From NCBI GenBank assembly GCA_004335635.1, contig QAXH01005510.1, positions 19,833 through 83,832 of the forward strand: DNA of 64,000 nt. The letters run 5' to 3'. The position numbers and the translations under genes were made by a program. This stretch comes from Chloromonas sp. AAM2 (taxonomy: Eukaryota > Chlorophyta > Chlorophyceae > Chlamydomonadales > Chlamydomonadaceae). Of the stretch, positions 23,751-35,585 are shown in pieces. The stretch's first letter is position 1. The number at the start of each line of letters is the position of its first letter. The notes under the pieces are model-generated. The model was not told the origin of the DNA. It made no database searches and saw only the letters and a list, made by a program, of their open reading frames with translations.

Positions 23751-24720
23751 TTAATAGCTGCAACCTTCAAAATCCACAGTGATGCCATACTGAGTTACTA
23801 CGTGGCCCAGGAACTCGATGCTTGTGCGCCCGAGGTCGCACTTGCTGAGCTTGGCATACAGGGTGTGCTTACGTAGGACCTGTAGTACCAGCTGTAGGAC
23901 CTGCTCCCGATGGGAACTTTTGTCTCTTGAACAGCAGCAGATATCAAGAAATATCAAATATAAATCAAGAAAGAATTGCCACGAAGCGGTCCAGATTCAT
24001 CAACCGCTGAAAGGTGGCTGGGGCGTTGCCCGAAGGTCATCACGGTGTACTCAGTGTGACCGTAGCGCATCAGAAAAGCTGTCTAAGGGATTTTACCCGC
24101 TTCTACTCTGATCTGATGACAGCCACTCGCCATACTGAGCTTGGTGAAGTGCTTGGCTCGTGTAGGCGGTGATCAATGCGGGGCAAAGGATTTCGATTCT
24201 TGATGGTGATGCGATTGAGCCTGTAGTCCACACATAGGTGTAACTCGCTTGTTCTCTTTTTCACCATGTTTGGTTCACCGTAGGGTGATGTGGAAGGTCG
24301 GGTGAGTATCATATCATATCCTTGTAGTGAAGTGACGTGGAAGTCTTCAACGAGGGAAGGCTCCAGTTGTATCAGTTGATTACCATTGTCAGGGGCATCC
24401 CCATGGTCTCGTTTGGGCACGGCAAGACACAACTGTCCTTGTGACTGGCTAGGGCTCCTGGCCCTTCTAGCATCCCTTTATCTAGTCTTTGGCCTTGACT
24501 TTGGCAGCTCCGTCCTGTTTTGCTTTGGGTTGGCCTGCCTTGCCTGCTTTGTTCCCTGCTTTCGTTTTGCTTTCTTGCTCAGGGTAGGCCAAGGCGGTGC
24601 CCATCCCGTTTGGTGTCCTCTGACGGCTTCCCTGGTGTTCATACATACATACATTTTTATTGACTTGTGACATGTACTGTCCTTCTAGACGTGTCGTTTT
24701 GAGTTGTGTCAAGCCCACTG
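23751..24720 (-). pseudogene. Decayed Ty3/gypsy retrotransposon, reverse transcriptase fragment
   Basis: Reading the minus strand, 24432-24110 gives a reverse-transcriptase N-terminal block with the order [34 protein letters not shown], typical of Ty3/gypsy elements. After frameshifts and stop codons between 24110 and 23957, a second block follows (HREQVLQLVLQVLRKHTLYAKL, then FGRTS-like and EFLGHVV). The catalytic Y/F-x-DD box at about 23945 reads FLDI, so the second aspartate of the metal-binding pair is gone. Upstream at 24720-24480 is a Lys/Gln/Ala-rich open frame that may be a gag remnant. No protease, RNase H, integrase or LTR pair was found. It is a dead fragment. Confidence 0.85.
24596..24653. 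repeat. Copy of the CTGACGGCTTCCCTGGTG repeat
   Basis: The segment matches 9200-9256 over about 55 bp (GGTGCCCATCCCGTT, then GTGTCCTCTGACGG, CTTCCCTGGTGT) and ends in an ATACATAC simple repeat. It lies just 5' of the gypsy reverse-transcriptase remnant on the same (minus) strand. Confidence 0.85.
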
Positions 24721-25226
24721 AAGTTGGTTTTGATGATTGCGTGTATTGCGTAAACTCAGCTTGCCAACTGTAGCATGACGTGTATGCAGCAAATAATAAT
24801 CAATAATTAATGCTGCAGAAGAAGAATTGATTATGTCAAAAAACATGTCCCAGAACTGGCAAACTTCCTTTTTTTACCGTCTACCAACATGCACCAGCAG
24901 GCCGTAGTGGGGCACACGGCACTGACCCAACACCGCCTTCACACACAGAAACGGGTTCAAGCGCAAGACTCAGGAACTGTCCCAGGACATTTTTTGTTTG
25001 ATCATGTCAGTGTTTTACCCTGTGCTTACCCAGTTCTTACTCTTTGCGCCACAGTGTCCTTCCTGTATATTCAGATAAAGGGCCACGGTAGAGTGAGCCG
25101 GAATCAAACGGACTCCATGTGTAATGAGAGCGGTTTGCGCAACCGCCAGGGTTGTTTGGGCTTTTCCGATGGGCCTGATTATGACCTTTGAAGCACGCGT
25201 GTAAGGCAGCTTGACACGCAGCCACC

Positions 25227-28200
25227 ATGGGAGATCAAACACCTCTAACGAACGCGGATTTCAGGAAGTTTTTGACTACGCCGCGACGTGACCAGCCCAC
25301 ACCGTCTGGAAAGCCTGGGTCTACTCCTAAGCGCGATGGGAATAAGTCCAAGCGCCCTTTCAACAAGCCCAAGCCTGAAGCTGAGAAGGGAGAAGAGGAT
25401 GCATCTGCATACAGGTATCATGCACATGCAACGCTTTTGGAGGCCATAATTCGGGGTGCAGATTATGTTATTGGTGCACATAATATTATTTCTGACGGCC
25501 ATGGAAATTATGGCTATACCTTGCTTCCCTGCTAGTCCATCAACGCACGGCACAGTCTGGCTGCTAGCATGCATGACGGAGACGTGAAGCAGTGGGATGT
25601 GAACAACCAAACCTTAGACCACTTCTATACACGACCAACGCAGTGTGCAGGTCTGCATGTACGGCATCAGCAACCAAGCCGCATGCAACGCCTGGCGCAT
25701 GTCACATAGACTGCCATGTACAGCACAACTGCAGCTGACGCACATGTCGTCCACCTGCCATGCACAGAGATCGTGCAGCGGAACGGCGACGCGGCCTCAA
25801 TCCCGACTATTTGGTCGCAAACCAGCTCATCAACAATGTCCTGGGGTCCGGAGGCGACATGGACACCAGCAAGCTGTCAATCGAGGACTCAAAGTACCTT
25901 GGTGGTGATTTGGAGCACACACATCTTGTCAAGGGTCTGGATTATGCGCTGCTTCACAAGGTGATGGCACTGCTGATGCGCCAGTAGGTTCTGGGCATGG
26001 CAGCACGACAAGATGGGTGGCGCACTGCGGCTGTCTGGTTGCGGTGCAGCTGCTGTGTACATCCCCAGGCAAACCAGCATCCCACATGCCTTTCGTGGCC
26101 TTCATATGAACCCACCAGATTGTATATGAAGGGCTTGATGCAAACGCCTAGCAGGCAGATGCATCAACACTGTACTTGTGCAGGCCTATGTGGTGATTTT
26201 ATTCCAGCTCCCATCAGCCGTTCAAAGCCGTGCATGATAGACGGTGCTCTGTAAACGCATGCCCTGCAGCTAGGCGAAGATGCCACATGGTGGACTATTT
26301 TGTATATCGCACTATCATGTGAGGAAGGTTGCCTGGCAACACGCCTGTGGCGCACGCCCGTCCATCATGTGCCATCCTGCTTGCCTGGTTGCCACACACC
26401 ATCTGCTGTCACCTAATCGCATGCATGCCATCACTGAGACATCGCACGTGCTCACATGCCATTGCGTGGCTACAGACACGCAGCACTATGCAGAAGGGCG
26501 AGGGCGAGGGCGAGGAGGGGGCGGCCGCCGGGGGGGGCGAGGCAGGCGCCCAGGCAGCGCCCAAGAGGGAGGATCTGACCATCAATCATCCAGCCGCCAA
26601 GGGCGTGTATGCAGCGCTGTTTGCATCTAGAAGGTAGCCGAGTGCCTGGTTTCACGCACTGGCTGATTACAATGTGTTATTCTGTTCTTGCGCAACGTAC
26701 TCATTTGCCAGGACATGATGGCCGCTGGCAATCACACCATGGATAACCATGGCAATAACGGGTCAGCAACAGCATAGTTGGCAGTTGCATTGGGCTTTGC
26801 AAACATCTTGATGGATTGCAGCACGTTGTTACGTACGTTGTTGGTGTGTAATGTGCGGTTGCGCTTGCGTGACCGCCATCCTGCATTGCCATGCTGCCAA
26901 CAGGAGCAACATCTACGAGCAGTTCCTGCCCCGTCGCGCCGCCTTTGTCTACACCTTTGAGGCGGATGAGGACGGGGTGGTGCCTGACATCCCCACCACG
27001 TTGAGGCGATCCAAGGCGGACTGCCCAGCGGTGAGAGGGGGTGGCCAGGGAACACAGCAATTACGACAAATGTCTACAGTAGCAGCAGCAGCAACGGCAG
27101 CCGAAATCATATTGAGAACATACCAGTACGTGTTCATGACAGCTCAGATGACGCGTCCGGGAGTGTGCAGTGAGCAGGGGGGTATCAGCCGGCATGGGAA
27201 AAAGGCAGGAATCGACGTATTAACAGGAGCAGCAAGTGCTGGCGGCAGACAGAGTAGCAGATCAAGTATGCACAGTCTTGGATGGCCGAGTGCACTGGGC
27301 CATCCATGCGCCTCGTCATGTTCTCGATCTGTTGTGACTCGTCTCCCAATGGTGGGTGGTGAAACAAGGAGAAAAGAAACAGTCAAGAGTAGACAATTAT
27401 TGTGTACATTTCTAATTGGCTGCCTCATCATGGTCTTGATTTTGTGAATTTTCTCCACAAATGGTGCGCCCACACAGACATCCTGCCTTGTACGTTGTCT
27501 GTGTGTCCGTGTGCAGCCCCCCGAGGCTGTGTTTGCCCGCGTGGACACCACGGTCCTGGAGCGCATTGCCAAGATCATGAGCTACGTCAAGACAGGCAAG
27601 GATGGCCGAAAGCTCAAACGTAAGGATAAAGATGAGCTGATTGCTGAGTTGGCCAAAGCAGGGGCTGCAGGAGCGACGGCAGGAAAGCCGGCGGCGGCGG
27701 CGGCGGGAGCGAAGCAGGTAGGCAAGGAAGTGTGAATGTCAGTGGACGGGACGGTGCAGGGCAGAGCTAGGACGGCACGGGAGGGTGATGTGAGCTAGCA
27801 GTGCGGCGGGCAACATGAGGAAACGGAGAGCGTGAGCAACAGCCCATGGACAGGTGGGATGTTGGGAAGTGCCAGCAGTAGGTGCATAAGGCAAGCTGGG
27901 CAAGCATGCGATCAAGCTAGTGGCAAGGCGCGATCAAGGTGGCAGAGGGTTGAAGCGCGTGCATGAGCCTGCAAGTGTATGGATGGAGATGATCAATTCA
28001 CCACCCTGCAGTCATGCGTCAGTGACTGGTGCTGTTGTGCAGGTGCCAACTGCTTCAAGCGCTACACCGGACGAACCTGACATTTTTGAAGACGCCGGCA
28101 CCGACTACAAGCCTTCCGTCTCCGGCAAGAAGAAGGCAGCACCGGCCGCTGCCACTGCCGGTGCCGGAGATGACATGGACTTGGAAGACGGGGAAATGGG

Positions 28201-29787
28201 CCCGCCCCCACCGCCCCCGCAACAGCAAGTGCCACCACCGCCCCAGTACGCTGCAGGAGACCCCTATGCAGTCCAGCAGCAGCACTTTGATCAGGGCTAC
28301 CAGCAAGGCTACAATCAGCAGTGGGGCGCCGGTGGCTACGACCAGTACGGGGCGGGCGTGGGGCACGAGCGGGGGGCGGGCGGGGCGGATGTGCCCAAGT
28401 GGCGCGTTCGCACCGGGAAGGTGGAGGAACGGATGGTGGACTTTGTGGACGATGCGTATGGAGAATACTACCCAATGGCGGTGAGTGCAAGTCGGTTGGC
28501 AAGTCGGTTTGCTGTATACAATACAGAACCTATGTAGATGGTTTTGAGTTATGGAATGTGCTGACTGACTTCTGCCAATCACGAACGCCGGCATGGTTGT
28601 TGTATGGTGGCAATAGAAGGTGAAGAGCGCCGATCGTGGCCTGTTCATGTAGGTGGATCAGGGTTTAAGGTTGTTCTGTTTGATGCCCGCCAATCCTTCA
28701 CAACTGTACGCCTGCTGTGTGGTGTGGTGTGGTGTGGTGTGCGTGCAGGGAGGCGGTGAAGTGCCTGTGCTGGATGAGGAAGAGGATGGCAAGGAGGGCA
28801 AAGGCAAGGAAGCGGCGGCTGCAGCCGGCAAGCCAGGAGCCAGGTGGGGCCCCGGGTCTGAGGGCGCCACAAGGAGAGCTAGTGAAGGGCAGCGGAGTTG
28901 GATGTGAAGACAAGCGGCAGGGACCAGCTGTGCGGCAGCCCACTTTGTTTCTGCACCTCCGTCAGCTGGTATTTTCACACCTTGTTTAGGCTTTGAAGCC
29001 ACAGGCGAGCACAGCCAAAATTATATCAGCATGTGATAGTTGACTTGGTACCTGTGTACCTGTGTTTGAGCTGCTATTTGCACTCCTTGTTACCGATGAG
29101 AGCGCACACAAACGTGCACTAACCGACTCCCTGGGTTTGGCCTACTGTCTCGCACACGTGTTGCCCAGCACCCCTGTTGATCTGCTCGTTTGCCCAACAC
29201 ACAATCTGCAGGCCGGACGGAGGGGAAACCCCCCGAGGAGGGAGAGGCAAGGGAGGAGAGACGCCTAGAGACGTGAGTTGCATGCACAACACCACGCCAC
29301 ATGCTCTTCAGGCATGAGTTAAGCATGCCCTGCACGGCCACCTCCACTGAGGCTTCGTATGCGCGTGTGTGGCGGCCATGTCTTTCTCGGCAACAGGGCA
29401 CCCTGGTTAGCTGATGTCATGGTTGCCTTGCCATGCCATTTGCGTCAAAACCGTGAGCCGACCTGTTGTCATGGCCACACGCGCTGAACCAATACATGCT
29501 GTATTCATCGTACCGTCAGTTGGTTGATGACTACACGCCACTTACTTCAAGGCTAGTCAATCTTGTGATGTTGTGCTGTGTTTGTGCAGGTGGCACGAGC
29601 TGGGCAAGCAAAACTCAACAGTCAGTTACAGAAGATTGAGGGCTTATTCAAAGACAAAGGCTTTGACACGGCCGGTTTTGGTCGCACTCCGGGGGGCAGG
29701 GATGGAGCTGGGGGGAGAACGCCTCGCATCCAGACAGGAGATGATCCGAACCTAAACGTTACAGCCAAGAAACGACAGCGTATCTGA
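25227..29787 (+). CDS. IK: RED/IK spliceosomal protein
   Basis: RED (IK, SMU-2) is a component of the spliceosomal B complex that works with SMU1 in splice-site activation. Nine exons join in phase to 552 residues: 25227-25414, 25768-25960, 26476-26633, 26904-27030, 27517-27717, 28043-28480, 28749-28843, 29212-29272 and 29590-29787. The start is chosen at MGDQTPLTNADFRKFL, which matches the usual N-terminal opening of the family. Key blocks are YRDRAAERRRGLNPDY, the signature GGDLEHTHLVKGLDYALL, KGVYAALFASRR, PDIPTTLRRSKADCP, VFARVDTTVLERIAKIMSYV followed by a Lys-rich stretch, PDIFEDAG and, near residue 430, DDAYGEYYP. A Pro/Gln/Gly/Tyr-rich low-complexity region (about residues 330-400) replaces the RE/RD dipeptide tract of the animal protein. 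The C-terminus ends in a basic KKRQRI. No anomaly was seen in the splice sites. Confidence 0.93.
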
Positions 29788-30329
29788 TTTTCTTGGAGCT
29801 GCAGCATTACTGTGGCACACAGGACTTTTTCGAAGGCTTGGAGGTTTCTCACACGGACTGCACATATGCCGAGCTTTCGTTGCCAAACAGCACGCTCGTC
29901 TGCCTGGTTGCGCAACATTAATTACCAGTATTCCACTGGCATGACATAAACCAACTGCTTGGCTGGATGACGGGTGGTGTTGATGCATGGACATGGACAT
30001 TTGACAAGCTGTACTTTTTTGGACGGTCGCGCTGCTGGCACTGACATCTGGCGCTGCAAAGCTGCCTTGCTTGGCTCAAAAAGAACAGCAGACACACAGA
30101 CACAATTTGTCATGTTTGGCTTGTGGTGGAACACCTGTTTTGTTGTTCAATGACCTGGCTTGATGTGCAAAAGACAGCGCAGCATTGGTCCTGTTGTGTC
30201 CAAGGCTGAGGATCCAGCCATCTTCTTCGGCTGCAATCATGCTATGAAACGCGCGGTTACTAGCTCAAACGTCTGAAATTGCAGATGTAGTGATTTCTGA
30301 GCGGCACTACGTATTATGTGTATACAACG

Positions 30330-33209
30330 ATGTCATGTTGCTCGCCCCTATGGCTGTGGGTGATAGTTGCGGCGCATTTGATACTTCTTGCGAGTACGCT
30401 CCAAACGACCGGGCCGAGGTTAGCAGTGGTGGAACCTCGTCAACAGTGGACACGATATCGCAAGCGGCTGTCTGCAGTCACCGTGGATGGAGTGCCCTTG
30501 GCTTCCCGCATAGGCCTGCTGCAGCACGATTTTGCCCTCACACGCACACAAGCCGAGCGAGGGCTTGCCTTTGCGGGCAGCCTCACACGCATGCGGCGCT
30601 TCTGTCAGAAGCTGTCTTCCAGCTCAGCTATTCAGCCTTGCAACATGAGTATTGGGATTGTGGGGGGCCCTATCACCTGCCGGTCAGGTAGGTGCCATGT
30701 GCCCATGGCTGCCATACCAGGCGTCAGTGCACATTCTGCCAACGGATCTGCGCAACATCATCGGCCAATGCAAGCTATTGCGTAGCGCTCTAACAGTACT
30801 GGCATCGCTCTAGCATCACATGCTTCCATGCTGGTCCATGCTAATTTATGTAAGGCATACTATGCACACAAGGTACACAAGGTTGGGCCAACTGATACAT
30901 ATTGGTGTTGCCTGCTGGCAGGTGGCAGAGCTGGCGAGCTGAGCTGGGGAGATCACGTCAAGTCAGCCCTGCAGACAGCCTATCCACATGTCAACTTCCA
31001 GGCAAGTAAGCCTACCCTAACATGCAGCACACCTAGCATGCGGAAGCTCCTAGCATGCAGAAGCCTGGCACTGCTATTTAGCACGGCGGGAATGCACACG
31101 GGCTTGAAGCACTGCCTACAATTCAGGAGCAAGCAAGACAGAAAGGCTGGTTGAAGCTCCCTGCATTTGGCCGAGGTAATCGCAGGAATGGCACCATATG
31201 TAAGGCTCGGACTTCACGGCATTAGGTGGGCAGACGACACACACTGCTGGTGACATGACGATACCTTTCATGGCACGGTGCATACTCCCCAACAACCTGT
31301 TCTTGTGGCGCATCATCAAGCCACGCATCTCCTGCCTAAACAAACAAACTCAACGCGTCTGTTTGCCTGATTGCCCACTTGCATGGCTGGCATGTGACTT
31401 GCATGTGACGTTTCCTGTAGGTGTTCAACACATGCCGGGGCCAAGAGGGGTCCGAGGTGCAGGAGGCGGAGGCATGTGTCGCACGTGACATGCCCGTTTC
31501 ACCAGACCTTGTCATCCTGGAGGTCACGAGTGAGCAACGGCCTGAGAATCACTTCATGTCGAACAAACACAGCATGTGGTTTGAGCGCCTGCTGAGGCGT
31601 GTGCTTGAGAGGGAGGGGCAGCGGCCTGCGGTAATGCTGTTGCACGTGAGTGATGTGGGGGTGGAGATTGTACGCTCAGGATTGTGTGGGATTTGAGCTG
31701 AGGTACAGCGGTGGGACAAGGGCCATGGCAAGGGATCATTCACAGTCAGCAGCTTCCAACATGGGCACAAATGAGGGAAACAGACGGAGCAACAGACAGT
31801 CAGGAGAATGGCTAGCTCTGTTGAGCCTTGCAGATGTGACGTCTGGTTCTGGTGCTCCCATCCGCTTTGTTTCCTCTCTGCTATACTTGATCTTAAACCA
31901 TTTCCTCCGTTCCTGCCCCCTTGTGCCGCCCCTGTTTGCCTACAGCTTCTGCGTGCGGAGCAGTTTGGCGCCCCGGGCACTGACCCTAGGCAGCACAGCT
32001 ACGTCCGCACGTACGAGGACATGATGAGCGCCTCAGCTCAGGTATGGGGCACGGGATTCAACTGAATTCAGTTGTACATACAGGGGTGATGTGGCATACA
32101 TGAAAACTGGGACGGGACCAGCTGGGTTGACAAGTACTATGTAGTACCTGGGAAAATCGACGGTATTCACTGAGCAATGCTCATGCACACATGTGTGTCG
32201 TCTGAGCTTCACTTTGTCCTGTGCGCTTGCCTGATCCTTCATTGGAACTCCCACTCCTGACATGTATGCCGCAGCTGGATGCAGTTCATCAGCTCCATAG
32301 CGGCGTTATGACAAGCAGTGACATCAGCATTTCACCTGCCTTGTCCCGCAGTACTATGACGTGCCCTGGCTGTCACTGCGAGATGCAGTATGGCTGGATG
32401 TGGACACTTCAGCGAAGCCACTTGCAAGTGGGAAAGCACCAGGGGTTGACCGGTCACTGAGGCGACGCGGGCTAGCTGCTGGGCTTGGCACAATTGTGGT
32501 TGACGGTGCGGTGTCAGGCTTGGCTTTAACAGGGGATTCAGATGACCCAACGGAGTCGGAACACGGGGCCATGCACGGGAGCAGCGGCAGAAAGGGAAGT
32601 GGCGAGCAAGCGGGGTCGGAGCAGGCAGGAGAGGAGCACGCTTCCCGCTCCCAGCGGCGATTAGGCCAGCACGAGGGTGCGGGCACGGAGGTGCAGCCTG
32701 GCCTATGGCAGCAAGCAGCAGAGGGCCAACGAGGAACGGGACTGGGGCCACGCGGCCGCAGCCCACCGTTGGCGTGGCCTGCATTATTTGTTCCGGATGT
32801 CGGCAACCGGACGCGGCTTGCACCTCAAGGGCAGCGGTAAGGCTGAACAGATTCTGTGCCGTGTACTAAACTAGTCTGCGTACCTAAATAGCTAACTTTG
32901 ACATCGTGTTTGATTGAAAAGTCAAACTAGTCTAGGGCAGTACGGTAGCGAGCGTGACCCACCAGTCCGTGCTGCCGGATGATGTGCGCATTGTTTACCA
33001 ACCACAGCGCGTACTGCGTGCTTTGCGTATTGCTGCCTAGTGCTTCTGTGTGTGCCTGTACCTGCAGGTTGGCTGCAGACCTGGTGCTGTGGACCCTGCA
33101 TCAAACCATGCTCAGTGCGCTGCTGCACCCAGCTGATGCGGTGGCCGGTCTGCTGCCGTTGCAAGATGCAATGCCACCATTCATGGACAGTGCGTGCGCT
33201 GGAGATTAG
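30330..33209 (+). CDS. Secreted SGNH-hydrolase-like protein with altered nucleophile block
   Basis: Exons 30330-30687, 30922-31001, 31421-31645, 31946-32041, 32352-32836 and 33068-33209 join in phase. Residues 5-22 form a hydrophobic signal peptide or anchor (PLWLWVIVAAHLILLAS), so the product is probably secreted or lumenal. The order of blocks resembles algal GDSL/SGNH esterases: IGIVGGPITC (block I), ELSWGDHV, a DLVILEVT strand, WFERLLRRVL, PAVMLLH and YYDVPWLSLRDAV. In block I the expected nucleophile serine (GGSIT) is proline (GGPIT). The His block is also uncertain: the spliced frame of exon 5 lacks it, while a frame shifted by one base over 32680-32836 reads SKQQRANEERDWGH and GRGLHLKGSG, which look protein-like. 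Intron 2 uses a GC donor (CAG|GCAAGT at 31002). The gene may encode an inactive homologue or be decaying. Family assignment is by pattern only. Confidence 0.65.
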
Positions 33210-35585
33210 TGCATCACTCATGACACACTTCACCTCGAGGAATGATCAGGCATTTCTTCGCGTTCATCACAGTGACCTCATAGTAGGTCGTTTAATCACA
33301 TGTTCATTGGATATGGCTACTCAGCCAGTGTAGGCATACGGGCAAGCAACGGGCAGGACTGCGCTTGAATTTGCAGGCAGGGGTTTGGTTCGCATTTGAT
33401 GGCACGCATGATTTGATTGCCTGGCCGTGTTGGGTTCAACCTGCCATGGTGTGCTCTGCTGTTTTCACCGCTTGCAGGTAAGACAAGCGCCTTGTACCAA
33501 CCAGTGTGCCTGCTGCAACCGCTCACGTGAGCCTCTCTTGGTCCTCGTGTAATGGATCTTTTTTTAGGCAGAATGTAATCAATATGTGTATGGCAAGAGG
33601 CAGACGCCACAATGGCATGTTCAAATACCTGGCCTGTGCTCACACCGTCGTTGCATCATGCACCTGCTTCAAAACACGGGTTGCAGTGTTGCAGCACCCG
33701 AAGCAGTGCGAATAACCCTGAGCAGTCGTTGCTTGTGGTTAACCTACCAGTACTGCATCATTTGCTACATTTGACCGAACAACCTGGAGCGTGTGACAGG
33801 CTGGTGTTTTTTTGAACGGCAAGGATGGGCATCAGGGTTGGTCAAGCCGATCAGATTCCGATGTATAATCAGACAAGAATCCTGAGTCCTGATGAAAGCT
33901 TTGCGTGCTCGTCGGGAGTCCCGGCATTTTCGCATGCCTTGAGCGAATGATAATTTAACAACCCAATAAACCGTAAGAGTTTGCCTAGGAGTAATGGAAC
34001 AACAGAGAAGTGGCTGAAAAGTAACAGGACATCAAAAGGTAGGTGGTTGCTTGACGTCACTCTTAGTTGCGTGTATGATTGATCTTAATCACTGTTGACA
34101 GACTGCCAGTTCACGCCCTAAAGCTTGTGCTCATACGCATTGCTATGCCTCTTCCTTGTATACCTTGCCTTGTATGACAACAACACCAGCGGTTTCCGCA
34201 GCTTCTTGACAGCTCCCCTGTGCCTCGCCGATGGCAGTGGCAGTGGCAAGCCAGTAGGGCAGCCACGCATGCATTGCTCCAAGTGCAAGCGCAAGTTCTC
34301 CCTCATGTATTTCACCACACTAGACGGCACATCTCTCTTGGAGTGGTGGAAATCCAACCAGCTGCCCCAGTAGCAACATCACAGTGTGGGCCATGCAAGC
34401 TGTCCCAGTACGTAGTATGCAGCGTCCGTCCTTGGCTTGCCTTATATGGATTAAGGTGTTTCAACACTAGCATGGACAGCCAGACTTGCTTCAGCGCACA
34501 ACGGAGCTCAACTGAACTCACATGACTGGGACTTATATTACATGAACGAATAACATTCCCTAGGACTGGATAGCTAATGCTGACTCGGAGCTTCTGCGAT
34601 TTTGTTGAATTCTCGGCCTGATTTATGGTATTTTGTTGGCCACCGACTGTAACTAGATTGTCAGTAGTCCCTATCTCCGTGACTAGCCCTGGACCCTGTA
34701 CTCTGGCATGAATCCTGCTCTCACGGGCTTCTCTGTTGGCACACTGGTTTCAGTGTCATCCGGTAAACTGTCCCAGAACTGGCAAACACCTTTTTTTTTG
34801 GCCGGGACAGCCTGTCCTGCCAGTTCTGGGACACTTTTTGTGTCCTGCACTATGTACAGTGGGCTATTGCTGCACAATCGCCTGCTGTGTCAACTTCATG
34901 CCATGACTCGCACTGTGGCATCGTGCTGTGAATTGTCACCAACTGCCGGAGCATTGCTTGTGTTGTGGTTTCTCAGCAATTGATATTCTAAGAGAGCAAC
35001 CAGAATTTTTAGTCGCCTTGTCTAGCTAAGCTCTTTACAGCTGGGGGCAACTTGTGCAGCAACGGAGTAGCCAGCCCCAAGAATGTGCAGGCGTGCTACA
35101 GCTGCTCCGTACCGGCCAACCTCACATGTTGCCCAAAAGATTACAGTGTTTGTACATCTACAGGCCTGTGAGGGGCCAACACTTAAGCACCACCTTCGAA
35201 AATTGTCGACTCAAATACGAGCCAGCAAGGGTGATGCTACACCTGCAGGTCACAAAATCCCTTGGCCGGTCTCCGGCACAACTGCAACACGTGTAAAAAT
35301 GGACGTTGGCCACTGGCATATTCTGCCCATACAACACAGGGAAATCAGAGGGAACAGGAGGCGCCTAACAGAAGACAGGGGTGAGGGACAGGCGCAATCC
35401 ATCTCCCAAGAGGGATCGTGTTGGGCGCCACTGCAGGGCTGCTCTCAAGCATTCATGGCTTGACTGAAGTATGTGACTCCTCTCTCTCTGCGTCAACTCT
35501 GGCTATTTGCTGGCTGCTCCCACACCGAAGTTTCAGTGTAGCAAGCATGCCTGGCAATGGACATGACTGTGATGATGAGAGCAGT
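33210..35585. other. Mostly non-coding stretch between SGNH-like gene and PRK
   Basis: No gene is firmly supported. A plus-strand open frame at 34125-34373 includes MHCSKCKRKFSLMYFTTLDG, but it has a single CxxC pair and no family I recognise, so I do not call it. The segment holds the palindromic repeat at 34765-34833 and the 3' flank of PRK. Confidence 0.5.
34765..34833. repeat. Inverted pair of the TTTGCCAGTTCTGGGACA repeat
   Basis: The motif occurs on the minus strand at 34765-34787 (AAACTGTCCCAGAACTGGC) and again on the plus strand at 34818-34833 (TGCCAGTTCTGGGACA), separated by a T9 run and GGCCGGGACAGCCTGTCC. The two arms can form a hairpin. Related copies occur at 21360, 24846, 44343, 44554 and 63939. 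Confidence 0.9.

Noticed and set aside
25086..25150. GGAATCAAACGGACTCC with a flanking GCGGTTTGCGCAACCGC hairpin resembles a tRNA or tRNA-derived SINE
   Set aside because: No cloverleaf forms with a proper anticodon stem and the B box is weak; at most a decayed tRNA-like fragment.
34125..34373. Open frame with CSKCKRKFSLMYF, a possible zinc ribbon
   Set aside because: Only one CxxC pair is present, no upstream or downstream exon joins in phase, and no family is recognised.
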